In this document: positions 26,588 through 34,362 of the stretch, in pieces
Numbering within the stretch: the stretch's first letter is position 1
How the letters are laid out: the number at the start of each line of letters is the position of its first letter
Origin: Aurantimonas coralicida_A
Lineage (GTDB): Bacteria; Pseudomonadota; Alphaproteobacteria; Rhizobiales; Rhizobiaceae
DNA length: 64,000 bases
Direction of reading: 5' to 3'
NCBI RefSeq assembly: GCF_036016755.1
Contig: NZ_JAYXIH010000005.1
Span: 1-64,000 of the forward strand
The notes under the pieces: model-generated
What the model was told of the DNA's origin: nothing
Seen by the model: only the letters and a program-made list of their open reading frames with translations
Databases searched by the model: none
Program-made: the position numbers and the translations under genes

Positions 26588-26889
26588 GTCTCGTGAGCGT
26601 CCTGATCGTCGCCAGCGCCCTGATCGGCATCGGCCTATATGGCGCTCTGTCCCAACAGTCCTTTGTCATGCTGATGATGGGACTGGAACTGATGCTCAAT
26701 GGTGGCCTCCTCGCGGTGATCGGCTTCTGGTCGTTCAGCCTCGGCGGAGCACCGGAGGGGCAACTTCTGGCGATCATCGTCATGGCCGTGATGGCCGTCG
26801 ACATGGCGGTCGGATTCGCGCTCGTCACCGCCGTCTATCGAAAACGACAGGCCGACACGACCGAAAGCCTGGGGACGATGAAGCACTGA
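26584..26889 (+). CDS. NuoK-like membrane subunit
   Basis: 101 residues from a GTG that overlaps the nuoJ-like stop (GTGA); an upstream ATG at 26536 would lie deep in the previous gene. Three helices. Glu35 in MMGLELMLNG matches canonical Glu41 in LMSVELILLA; the second channel acid, canonical Glu77 (AAAEAAIGLA), is Asp73 here (MAVDMAVGFA). Both proton-path acids known from complex I and Mrp-type NuoK/MrpC are thus kept in charge. Confidence 0.88.
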   Translation: MSLVSVLIVASALIGIGLYGALSQQSFVMLMMGLELMLNGGLLAVIGFWSFSLGGAPEGQLLAIIVMAVMAVDMAVGFALVTAVYRKRQADTTESLGTMKH

Positions 26890-28814
26890 TGCTGTTCCTG
26901 GTCGCCCTCCTGCCCATTGTCGCCGCGGCCGCCGTGCCGCTGACATCCCAGCTCGCCGGTGCCCCCAGCCGTCGCCTGCTGATGGTCGTTGCGATGGTCG
27001 GTCTCGGGCTCACTCTTCTTCTGGCGTTGCTGGCCGCCGCGGGCGGTTGGACCGGAACGATCGTCTGGTCGGGACCCCTCCGCCTGACCGCGGTGCTGAC
27101 ACCAATCGCCGGCGCCATGGCGATGCTTGTGCCCGTGATCGCGCTGCCGATCCTGGCCTATGCCGCCTTCCACGAAGACGAGACCGGTCTCGGGCGGCTC
27201 GTCGCGATCCTGCTCTTGTTCGTTGCCGGAATGGAGCTTCTGGTGATCGCCGACGATCTGCTGACTCTTCTGATTGGCTGGGAGCTGGTCGGTGCCTGCT
27301 CCTATCTTCTCATTGCCCATGATTGGCGTCATGCCGATAATGCCGCGTCCGGCCTCTACGCCTTCCTGATGACACGCTTCGGCGATCTCGGATTGTTTGC
27401 GGCGGCCATGGCCGCCTACGCCGCGACGGGCTCGTTCTCCTACGACGGTCTGAGCAACATCTCAGGCCCGCTCGCCGCCATCGTCGCGTTCGGCCTCTTG
27501 CTTTCGGCGGCTTCGAAATCCGGCCAGGTCCCGTTTTCCCCTTGGCTGTTTCGCGCCATGGCGGGACCAACGTCCGTCTCCGCGCTCCTCCACGCGGCAA
27601 CGATGGTCGCCGCTGGCGCCTATATCCTCATCCGCCTTGAACCATTCCTGGCGACGGTGCCGGGCGTCCCTGAAACGATTGTTGCGATCGGACTGGCGAC
27701 GGCTCTGTCGGGCGGGCTGGTGGCAACCCTCCAAAACCACGCCAAGAAGCTGCTCGCCGCGTCGACGTCGGCTCACTATGGCCTGATGTTCGTCGCCGTG
27801 GGGTCCGGATATCCCGGCATCGCCTTCCTGCATCTCGTTGCCCACGCCGCCTTCAAGGCGCTCTTGTTTCTGGCCGCCGGAATCGCGGGGGAACGGGCGG
27901 GGAGCTATGGCCAGCATCTCATGGGGTTTGGCCGGGCGTTGCCCCTCGTCGCGACCATGACCGCCATCGGCGCCCTCTCTCTGGCCGGCCTGCCGCCCCT
28001 TGGCGGTGCCTGGACCAAGGAAGCTATCGTCACGGCTGCGGAGCATGGGAGTGTCTGGATTGCGGCGGGCGTGATCCTGGCAGGCGGGCTCAGTGCGGCC
28101 TACGCGACCCGGTTTCAACTGTCAGCGTTCGGGCTTGTCGAACGCCAGGAGCAGGATTCTCCCAAAGCCAAGCCCGGCCGGGTCGAAACAGGCGCCATCG
28201 TGGCGCTCGCCCTGCTGACGCTGGCAACATCCCTCGTCTGGGTGCCGTCGGTGCGCGAAGCAATCGGCCGGGTGCTCGAAATCGAGCTCCTTGAGGCAAG
28301 CCTCGCGACCTTTATCCTATCGACTGCGGCCGTCGCGGCCGGGCTTCTCGTCGGTGTGTTTCTGGTCCGCCGTTTTCCGAAGATTGGGGTTGAGGAACGA
28401 TCCGCGGAGACGGCCGACTGGCTCGGCCTGCCGGACCTGATCGAGCGGACCGTCACCCGTCCCGTAACACGCTTGGCAGTGGCGGCCGCGGCGGTGGACG
28501 ATCGGGTGATCGATGCCGGCGTCCGGCTGATCGCCAATAGTGGCGCTCGCGCCGCGCGGCTTGGCGGTCGGAAGGACGATCGCGTCCTCGACCGCGGAGT
28601 CACCGCCAGCGCCAGCGCTGTCACATGGCTCGCCTCGGCGAGCGACCGCACGGGCGAATGGCTGATCGACGGCCTCGCCGAGGGCACCGCCCTGATCGTC
28701 GGGCAAAGCGGGCGCGATGCCCGGCGCCTGCAGACAGGCATGTCCCACCATTATTATGCCTTGGCCACCGGCGGCGCGATCCTCGCCTTCCTGTTCCTCC
28801 TGATTGTCTCCTGA
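26889..28814 (+). CDS. NuoL-like antiporter-type subunit
   Basis: 641 residues, about sixteen helices. The channel residues are intact: Glu132 in LIGWELVGACSYL and Lys210 in AASKSGQVPFSPWL, the counterparts of E. coli NuoL Glu144 and Lys229. The C-terminal part has an amphipathic stretch and a last helix led by RRLQTGMSHHYYALATGG, parallel to the canonical NuoL VRLQTGYLYHYAFAM, so it has the lateral-helix form of complex I rather than the Mrp form. The start overlaps nuoK-like by one base (TGATG). Confidence 0.9.
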   Translation: MLFLVALLPIVAAAAVPLTSQLAGAPSRRLLMVVAMVGLGLTLLLALLAAAGGWTGTIVWSGPLRLTAVLTPIAGAMAMLVPVIALPILAYAAFHEDETGLGRLVAILLLFVAGMELLVIADDLLTLLIGWELVGACSYLLIAHDWRHADNAASGLYAFLMTRFGDLGLFAAAMAAYAATGSFSYDGLSNISGPLAAIVAFGLLLSAASKSGQVPFSPWLFRAMAGPTSVSALLHAATMVAAGAYILIRLEPFLATVPGVPETIVAIGLATALSGGLVATLQNHAKKLLAASTSAHYGLMFVAVGSGYPGIAFLHLVAHAAFKALLFLAAGIAGERAGSYGQHLMGFGRALPLVATMTAIGALSLAGLPPLGGAWTKEAIVTAAEHGSVWIAAGVILAGGLSAAYATRFQLSAFGLVERQEQDSPKAKPGRVETGAIVALALLTLATSLVWVPSVREAIGRVLEIELLEASLATFILSTAAVAAGLLVGVFLVRRFPKIGVEERSAETADWLGLPDLIERTVTRPVTRLAVAAAAVDDRVIDAGVRLIANSGARAARLGGRKDDRVLDRGVTASASAVTWLASASDRTGEWLIDGLAEGTALIVGQSGRDARRLQTGMSHHYYALATGGAILAFLFLLIVS

Positions 28815-28817
28815 CCC

Positions 28818-30314
28818 ATGCTGACACTCGCTATCCTGCTCCCGCTTTTCGCATCCCTTGCCCTGGCCGTGCGACCGGCCTGGAACGAAACGATGGCGCG
28901 CCTGATAGCGATGGCGGCGTCGGGTCTGTCGCTGCTGATGCTGGTCATCGTCTGGATGGGCTTCGACACGGGCGCGGACGCGCCAGCGTTTCAGGCCGTC
29001 GGCGAGTTGCAATGGATTCCGACGCTCGGCGTCGCCTGGCGGGTGGGCGTCGACGGCATGGCGCTCGCCATCTCCCTGATGAGCGGGCTGCTGTTTCTCT
29101 GCGCCCTTGCGTGGCCGGCCGATTACAAAGGGCGTGCGCGACAGTACTATGCCTGGTTCCTGTTCCTGCAGGGGGTCTCGCTCGGTCTGTTCCTGACCCT
29201 CGATCTGCTCGTCTTCTACGTCTTCTTCGATCTCAGCCTGGTCGGCATGTACTTTCTGATCGGTCGCTGGGGCCATGGGGACGCGGAATACGCGGCGCTC
29301 AAATTCTTCATCTATACGCTCGCCGGATCGCTGGCGATCCTGCTGGCGATCCTCGGTCTCGTGCTGGCGAACGATACGCTGACCTTCGACATGCGCGAAT
29401 TGATCGCCGCTCAGCCCCTGCAAGGAGTGGATATTCGATCGAGCCTCGTGCTCCTGGGATTTCTTGTCGGCTTCGCGATCAAGACGCCGCTCGTGCCGTT
29501 TCACACATGGCTACCGCTCGCCCATGTCGAAGCGCCGGGGCCGGCCTCGGCGATCCTGGCTGGCGTTCTGCTCAAGATGGGCACCTACGGGATCGTGCGG
29601 ATTCCGTTCTCGATGATGCGCGAAACCTTTGCCGCTTATGCTTTTCCCTTGGCGATCGTCGCCGTCGTCTCGATCCTGTGGGGTGCGATCGTCGCGCTTG
29701 GCCAAACCAATCTGAAGCGGCGGATCGCCTACACCTCGGTCAATCACATGGGCTACACGGTCCTCGGCATCGCCGCGGCCGGCGCGGCGATTGGCGGCGA
29801 CGCGGCGCGAAGCCTGGCGCTCAACGGCGCGATAACCGAGATGGTCGCGCACGGCCTCATCACCGGCGCGCTGTTTCTCATGGCCGGCTCCTTCTGGCAG
29901 CGAACCGGAACCTACGAGCTTTCGGCCTATGGCGGGCTTGCCCGCGTTGCGCCGAAACTGATGATCGGATTTTTCTTGGCCGCCTTCGCCAGTTTTGGCT
30001 TGCCCGCGCTGGCCGGCTTCGTGGCAGAGTTTCAGATTTTCGCCGGCACCTTCGCCGTCTATCCTTGGCTCGCCGCGATCGGCCTGATCGGCATCCTCAT
30101 CACCGCCGCGTTGTTCCTGTCGATGCTGCAGCAGATCTTCTTCGGTGAGCTTGCGGATCAGCGTCAGGGCTTCGCCGATCTCAACAGGACTGAAGTCGGA
30201 TTTCTCGCCCTCCTTCTTGCCCTGGTCGTGCTGATCGGCATCTATCCCGGCTGGCTCCTTGCCATGATCGAAACCGGGTCGGCTTTCCTGCCTCTCCAGG
30301 GGACCGAAGGCTGA
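28818..30314 (+). CDS. NuoM-like antiporter-type subunit
   Basis: 498 residues, about fourteen helices. VFYVFFDLSLVGMYFLIG matches canonical NuoM LFYVFFEGGLIPMFLIIG, with Asp138 in place of the key Glu144. Lys222 in FAIKTPLVPFHTWLP and HVEAPGPASAILAG are conserved. Length equals the canonical NuoM (502). Three bases separate it from nuoL-like. Confidence 0.9.
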   Translation: MLTLAILLPLFASLALAVRPAWNETMARLIAMAASGLSLLMLVIVWMGFDTGADAPAFQAVGELQWIPTLGVAWRVGVDGMALAISLMSGLLFLCALAWPADYKGRARQYYAWFLFLQGVSLGLFLTLDLLVFYVFFDLSLVGMYFLIGRWGHGDAEYAALKFFIYTLAGSLAILLAILGLVLANDTLTFDMRELIAAQPLQGVDIRSSLVLLGFLVGFAIKTPLVPFHTWLPLAHVEAPGPASAILAGVLLKMGTYGIVRIPFSMMRETFAAYAFPLAIVAVVSILWGAIVALGQTNLKRRIAYTSVNHMGYTVLGIAAAGAAIGGDAARSLALNGAITEMVAHGLITGALFLMAGSFWQRTGTYELSAYGGLARVAPKLMIGFFLAAFASFGLPALAGFVAEFQIFAGTFAVYPWLAAIGLIGILITAALFLSMLQQIFFGELADQRQGFADLNRTEVGFLALLLALVVLIGIYPGWLLAMIETGSAFLPLQGTEG

Positions 30315-30315
30315 C

Positions 30316-31725
30316 ATGATGCCGCTTGGAGATATTCTCCCGGAGATCGCCGTCATCGTGACGGCGGTCGCCATTCTTTTGTTCGCGTCTTTCGCCCCGC
30401 AACGGCTGCAGTGGATCGGCGCACCTCTCGCCCTCTGTGGGCTGGGCGTTGCCGCCTTCCTTTGCGGGCTTCAGATCGGCTCGGAGCGGCTGACCTCCTC
30501 GGGAAGCTGGGCGCTCGATGCGGCCAGCATTTGGGGGCGATTGCTCATCCTCGGCGCGACGGCCTTCGTCGTCGTCATGTCGCCCGATTGGTTCGACCGG
30601 GACCGTCGGCATGGCGAATACTACGCCATCCTCCTGTTCTCGGCGCTCGGCGCGATGGCGATGGCCGGCGCCGCCGATATCCTCCAGCTCGTCATCGGCG
30701 CCCTGCTCTCCTCGGCTACCGGCTATGTTCTGGCCGCCTATCATCGCGACTGGGCCCTGTCGGTCGAGGCCGGCATGAAGTTCTTTCTGATCGGCGCGCT
30801 GGCCAATACCAGCTTGATGCTCGGCGCCATCATGATGGTCGGTATGCTGGGTGATACGGGGTTCACAGGGATGAGAGCCACGCTGGCCTCCGGTGAATCG
30901 TCGCCAGTCCTGCTGCTGGGAACTGTCCTCGTCCTCGTCGGCCTGAGCTACAAGCTCGGCGCCGCGCCTGCTCACGCCTGGATGCCCGATGTCGCCGAAG
31001 GCGCCCCGGCCCCATCCGCCGCCTTCCTCACGGTCGTGCCGAAGATTGGAGCCGCGATCGTGCTGGCCCGCCTTGTCTCACTGTTTCCCATCGACGCGGC
31101 CGCCGTCCGGCCTTTGGTAGCGGCCTTGGCGCTGATCACCATGACGCTCGGAAACCTGGCTGCCCTCTGGCAGGACGATCTGCGCCGGATGCTCGGCTGG
31201 TCGTCGGTCTCGCAATCGGGCTACGCGCTGATGGCGATCACCGTAGTCGGGCTCAGTCCCGCCGCGATGCCGGCCCTGATCATATTCCTTCTAGGCTACA
31301 GCACCGCCAACCTCGCGACCTTCGCCGCGATCACGCATCTGCGTGGCCGCACCGACCGCGCCGATTTCTCCGGCCTCGCCAGCAGCAGGCCACTGGAAGC
31401 GACCGCCATCGTTATCGGGCTCTTATCCCTGGTCGGCATCCCGCCGCTGATCGGCTTCGTCGGCAAGCTCGAACTGTTCCTCGCGACGATCGATGGCGGA
31501 TACGGGTGGCTGGCGGTGGCCGCTGTGGCCAACACGGTAGCCTCGCTGTTCTATTACCTGCGCTTCATCGCGCCGATGGTCTTCGCCAAATCGTCGCAGC
31601 AGCCGGCAACGCTCGGGGCATGGTCCGGTGTCGCCATGGTCACCGGGCCCATTGCCATCGTCTTGCTCGGTCTGTTGGTGAACGTCATCCTGGCGCCGCT
31701 CATCGGGACCGAACTGCTGCCCTGA
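30316..31725 (+). CDS. NuoN-like antiporter-type subunit lacking the helix-5 glutamate
   Basis: 469 residues, about fourteen helices. LVIGALLSSATGYVLAA aligns with canonical NuoN LYLGLELQSLAIYVLAA, so Glu136 of the canonical copy becomes Leu130. The lysine of the helix-7 region is kept (LSYKLGAAPAHAWMPDVAEGAPAPSAAF against [24 protein letters not shown]). It is the last gene of the operon, one base after nuoM-like, and faces the adenylate cyclase gene with 61 bp between. Confidence 0.9.
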   Translation: MMPLGDILPEIAVIVTAVAILLFASFAPQRLQWIGAPLALCGLGVAAFLCGLQIGSERLTSSGSWALDAASIWGRLLILGATAFVVVMSPDWFDRDRRHGEYYAILLFSALGAMAMAGAADILQLVIGALLSSATGYVLAAYHRDWALSVEAGMKFFLIGALANTSLMLGAIMMVGMLGDTGFTGMRATLASGESSPVLLLGTVLVLVGLSYKLGAAPAHAWMPDVAEGAPAPSAAFLTVVPKIGAAIVLARLVSLFPIDAAAVRPLVAALALITMTLGNLAALWQDDLRRMLGWSSVSQSGYALMAITVVGLSPAAMPALIIFLLGYSTANLATFAAITHLRGRTDRADFSGLASSRPLEATAIVIGLLSLVGIPPLIGFVGKLELFLATIDGGYGWLAVAAVANTVASLFYYLRFIAPMVFAKSSQQPATLGAWSGVAMVTGPIAIVLLGLLVNVILAPLIGTELLP

Positions 31726-31786
31726 TGATTTTGGGCTACGTCATTCCGCCAGAGGGTCCGCTACGGCGGAGATCACCTTGCGGCGA

Positions 31787-33061
31787 TCAGCTCAGCATCT
31801 GTTCAATCGGAAGATAAAAAACATCTGCGGCTTCCATTCGGCCAGGCACCTGAACGTTTTGACTCCATCGCCAGCTCAATCCGAGCCGTCCTGACGGCAA
31901 TCGCCGCAGGATCTCCCGCGAAATGACGATCTTGGCCCCAAGCGTCTTCGACATTTCCTGCAGGCGATGTGCAAGGTTCACCGCATCCCCGAGTACCGTG
32001 TACTCGCTGTGCCGGCCGCCGAGGACAACCCCACCAATGACATGACCGTGGTGGATCCCGACGCCGAACTGGAGCGGGATCTTGCCGTCATTGGTCCTCA
32101 TGTCGCTCCATGTCTCCAGGCGATGGATCAGGTCGCACGCACAGTCGAACGCACGCACGGCGTCCGTGGCATCGGGGTGGGGAAAGCCGAACACCGCCAT
32201 GACGCCGTCGCCCATGAACTTGTCCACCCGTCCGTCCCATTCCGAAACCGTTTCCACCACCCGTTGACGGTATTCCGACAGCAGCGACGCGACATCTTCC
32301 AGCGCCATTTGCTCCGACAACCCCGTGAAGCCGCGGATGTCGATAAAGACGACGGCCGCCTCGTTTCGCTGAAGTCCGACATGTGCCCCACCCGATGCCA
32401 GTAACACCGCCGTCGTCGGAGAGAAAAACCGGGAAAGATTGGCGCGCTCACTTGACGTCGACACAGCAAAGCGCACGAGCCGCCTGATGTCGACCACCAA
32501 CATGACCTGGATGGCCGCGACAGCCGCGAAGGCGAGAAGGCGTACGCTCGCCGCTTGTAGTTCCTCTGATGACATCCCGATCTGGAACGGGTCGTCGAAC
32601 AGGGACAGCGCCGCGACGGCGGCGGATCCCAGAGTCACGAGGGCAGCGAAAACCGCCACCGGACCGGCGCGCATCCGCATGCTGGCATGGGAAAGAAGGA
32701 CAAATGCGATCGCCAGACTGGGCGTGGCCAGCGCTTCCACGAAGGACGAGCCGGGAATAAACATGTGCTCGGCCGCGAGATAAACGACCAAGGCGGCGTC
32801 GATGCAGATGTAGGGCCAATTCAGCCACGAGCGGAACAACCCGGACACCACGAGAGCCACGGCCAGAACCGACGTCGCGGCGTACGCGATCAACAGCGCG
32901 ATATGCGCCTGATGGTTGATAACGTCCGGCTCGAGAGCCACCGAGATGGCGAAGACGAGAAGGGCGAGGAAGCGCCAGATGACGGTCCTCAGCTCGTTAC
33001 GCCGCTCGACCTCCAAGATCATTCCGTCGATGTCGCTGCGGCCCGAGTCGATTGCTACCAT
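31787..33061 (-). CDS. membrane-bound class III adenylate/guanylate cyclase
   Basis: About 424 residues from the ATG at 33061 (33136 and 33022 are alternatives). Five to six hydrophobic helices in the first 200 residues are followed by a class III cyclase domain with both metal aspartates, FIDIRGFTGLSEQ and KFMGDGVMAVFG, plus GVGIHHGHVIGG and TVLGDAVNLAHRL. Purine specificity is more often ATP in this bacterial group. No sensor domain other than the membrane region is seen. It lies between the complex-I-like operon and the copper cluster, with a 430 bp intergenic region upstream. Confidence 0.87.
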   Translation of the reverse strand: MVAIDSGRSDIDGMILEVERRNELRTVIWRFLALLVFAISVALEPDVINHQAHIALLIAYAATSVLAVALVVSGLFRSWLNWPYICIDAALVVYLAAEHMFIPGSSFVEALATPSLAIAFVLLSHASMRMRAGPVAVFAALVTLGSAAVAALSLFDDPFQIGMSSEELQAASVRLLAFAAVAAIQVMLVVDIRRLVRFAVSTSSERANLSRFFSPTTAVLLASGGAHVGLQRNEAAVVFIDIRGFTGLSEQMALEDVASLLSEYRQRVVETVSEWDGRVDKFMGDGVMAVFGFPHPDATDAVRAFDCACDLIHRLETWSDMRTNDGKIPLQFGVGIHHGHVIGGVVLGGRHSEYTVLGDAVNLAHRLQEMSKTLGAKIVISREILRRLPSGRLGLSWRWSQNVQVPGRMEAADVFYLPIEQMLS

Positions 33062-33239
33062 TGGGGTGATTGCCTCGGCATTTTGATTCCTTGATGTCGC
33101 AGTCAACGTTGACGGCGCGCACGACGGCAAGAACACGCGCTCTCACGCCTGCCTCGCGTCTCGGTTTGCAGTAGAGGGAGATCTGTCCACCGATCGAAGA
33201 TCGCAATCGATCCAATCAGCGGACGTTGTCCCCGAGCGC

Positions 33240-33415
33240 TTCTCGTCGGAAGAATGCGATGGCGGGATTTATCTGATTAAATACTGTAGCAATATTTTAT
33301 TCTTCCTGCCAATATATATAAAGCACTGAATTTTGTCATTATGATGACAATAATAATACGATGTTATATTAAAAAAGAAAGATAAATATTATTATATTTC
33401 TTTATCGACGGCTCT
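33240..33415. other. AT-rich intergenic patch upstream of the cyclase gene
   Basis: In a GC-rich window these ~175 bp are mostly A and T, with runs such as aatatatataaa and aaaaaagaaagataaatattatt. No coding frame is supported. It holds two inverted repeats: TTGTCAT-TATG-ATGACAA (33333-33350) and AAAGAAA...TTTCTTT (33374-33403). It could be a promoter or silencer region (MucR/Ros-type proteins favour AT-rich DNA) or a scar of DNA transfer. The rest of the 33062-33497 gap shows nothing else except the hairpin at 33452-33484. Confidence 0.6.
33333..33350. promoter_or_regulatory. perfect 18-bp palindrome, candidate CRP/FNR-type operator
   Basis: TTGTCAT-TATG-ATGACAA is a perfect inverted repeat. 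Read as TGTCA-N6-TGACA it has the same half-site spacing as CRP-type sites (TGTGA-N6-TCACA). It lies about 270 bp before the cyclase start and 150 bp after the end of the cusF-like gene. The regulator is unknown. Confidence 0.4.
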
Positions 33416-33451
33416 CTCAGTCGATTCGCAACCAGCATAGTCGTCGCGAAC

Positions 33452-33484
33452 CGGCTCGGGGCGAACTCCATTCGCCCCGAGCCG
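33452..33484 (-). terminator. strong hairpin after the cusF-like gene
   Basis: A perfect 14-bp stem (CGGCTCGGGGCGAA with TTCGCCCCGAGCCG) with a five-base loop starts 14 bp past the stop of the copper-cluster's last gene. There is no T tract on the minus strand, so it may stabilise the 3' end or act with Rho rather than terminate alone. Confidence 0.55.
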
Positions 33485-33497
33485 TGAGTGTCGAGCC

Positions 33498-33782
33498 CTA
33501 CTTCATCTCGACGACGGTAAGCTTGCCTTTAACGCGGTCGGCGACGAACTCGATGTTCTTGCCTTCCTTCGCTTTGGTCAGCATCTTTTCGTCAGAAACC
33601 TTGAAGACCATGGTCATTGCCGGCATGTCGAGGTTCTTCAACGCGCCGTGCTTGATCGTCAGCTTCTGCTGCTTGGCGTCGATCTTGGTGATCTGGCCCT
33701 TGGTGTATTCGACCGCGAGGGCTGGACTGGCCAGAGCGAGCGAAAGGAACGAGAGCGCGGCGATTTTGATGAGCTTGGTCAT
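33498..33782 (-). CDS. CusF-like periplasmic copper-binding protein
   Basis: 94 residues with a signal peptide (about 1-23, cleavage near ALAVEY). The mature part is a small beta-barrel type with the CusF metal motif: His in TIKHGAL, then LDMPAMTMVF, giving the His/Met set that binds Cu(I) or Ag(I). It is the last gene of the copper cluster, 40 bp after the cupredoxin gene. No CusA/B pump is present for it to serve. Confidence 0.85.
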   Translation of the reverse strand: MTKLIKIAALSFLSLALASPALAVEYTKGQITKIDAKQQKLTIKHGALKNLDMPAMTMVFKVSDEKMLTKAKEGKNIEFVADRVKGKLTVVEMK

Positions 33783-33822
33783 GTGATTTTTCCTGATTGT
33801 GAGGGTGAGAGATGTGTCGCGT

Positions 33823-34311
33823 TCAACGCGACGCGACGGTCAATGGGCCATGCATGCCCATGTCGTAGTGTCCGGGGATCAGACACGCGAATTGGAAGTC
33901 GCCGGCCTTGGTGAAAGTCCAAACGATTTCGCCGGCTTCCTCCGCGGGCAGACGGATAGCGTTGGGATCGGCATGTTCCATCTCCGGGAACTTCTCCATG
34001 AGCAGCTTGTGCTCATGGACCCCTTCCGAAGTATCCATGACGAACTCGTGCTCCAGCACGCCGTCATTGGCGATGACGAAGCGGATGGTTTCGCCCTTCT
34101 TGACCTCGATCTTGGAAGGTTCGAACAGCATGTCGCCGTCCTCGGTCTCCAGCATCGTGATCTCGATGGTCCGATCGGCGGTCGCCGCCTTGCCGGCTTT
34201 GCCGATCGCCACTTCGTCCTCATGACCGCCGCCATGCTTACCGCCGGCCGACGCCGATGTGGCGACGAGCGCGGCTGCGAATGCCGTCGCGATGAACAGT
34301 CGTTTCTGCAT
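33823..34311 (-). CDS. secreted cupredoxin (type 1 copper protein)
   Basis: 162 residues with a signal peptide ending near ASAGG. A His/Gly/Asp-rich stretch (GGKHGGGHEDE) follows, then a plastocyanin-like fold: His in VLEHEFVMD and the type 1 copper loop ACLIPGHYDMGMHG supplying Cys, His and Met. It probably stores or carries copper, or passes electrons to or from the multicopper oxidase encoded 50 bp upstream. The extra Met/His in HADPNA and MEHKLLME-like stretches fit copper handling. Confidence 0.87.
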   Translation of the reverse strand: MQKRLFIATAFAAALVATSASAGGKHGGGHEDEVAIGKAGKAATADRTIEITMLETEDGDMLFEPSKIEVKKGETIRFVIANDGVLEHEFVMDTSEGVHEHKLLMEKFPEMEHADPNAIRLPAEEAGEIVWTFTKAGDFQFACLIPGHYDMGMHGPLTVASR

Positions 34312-34362
34312 AAATTATCCTCGTTTCGTTTTGTGTTTGCGTCCCTTGCTTTCCCAGCCTTG

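Noticed and set aside
23426..31725. Reading the second nuo-like set as a Mrp-type Na+/H+ antiporter or a group 4 hydrogenase
   Set aside because: NuoA-, NuoH- and NuoJ-like genes and the lateral-helix form of NuoL are complex I traits. MrpE/F/G-type genes are absent. The only NuoD-like protein lacks the CxxC pairs that would hold a NiFe centre.
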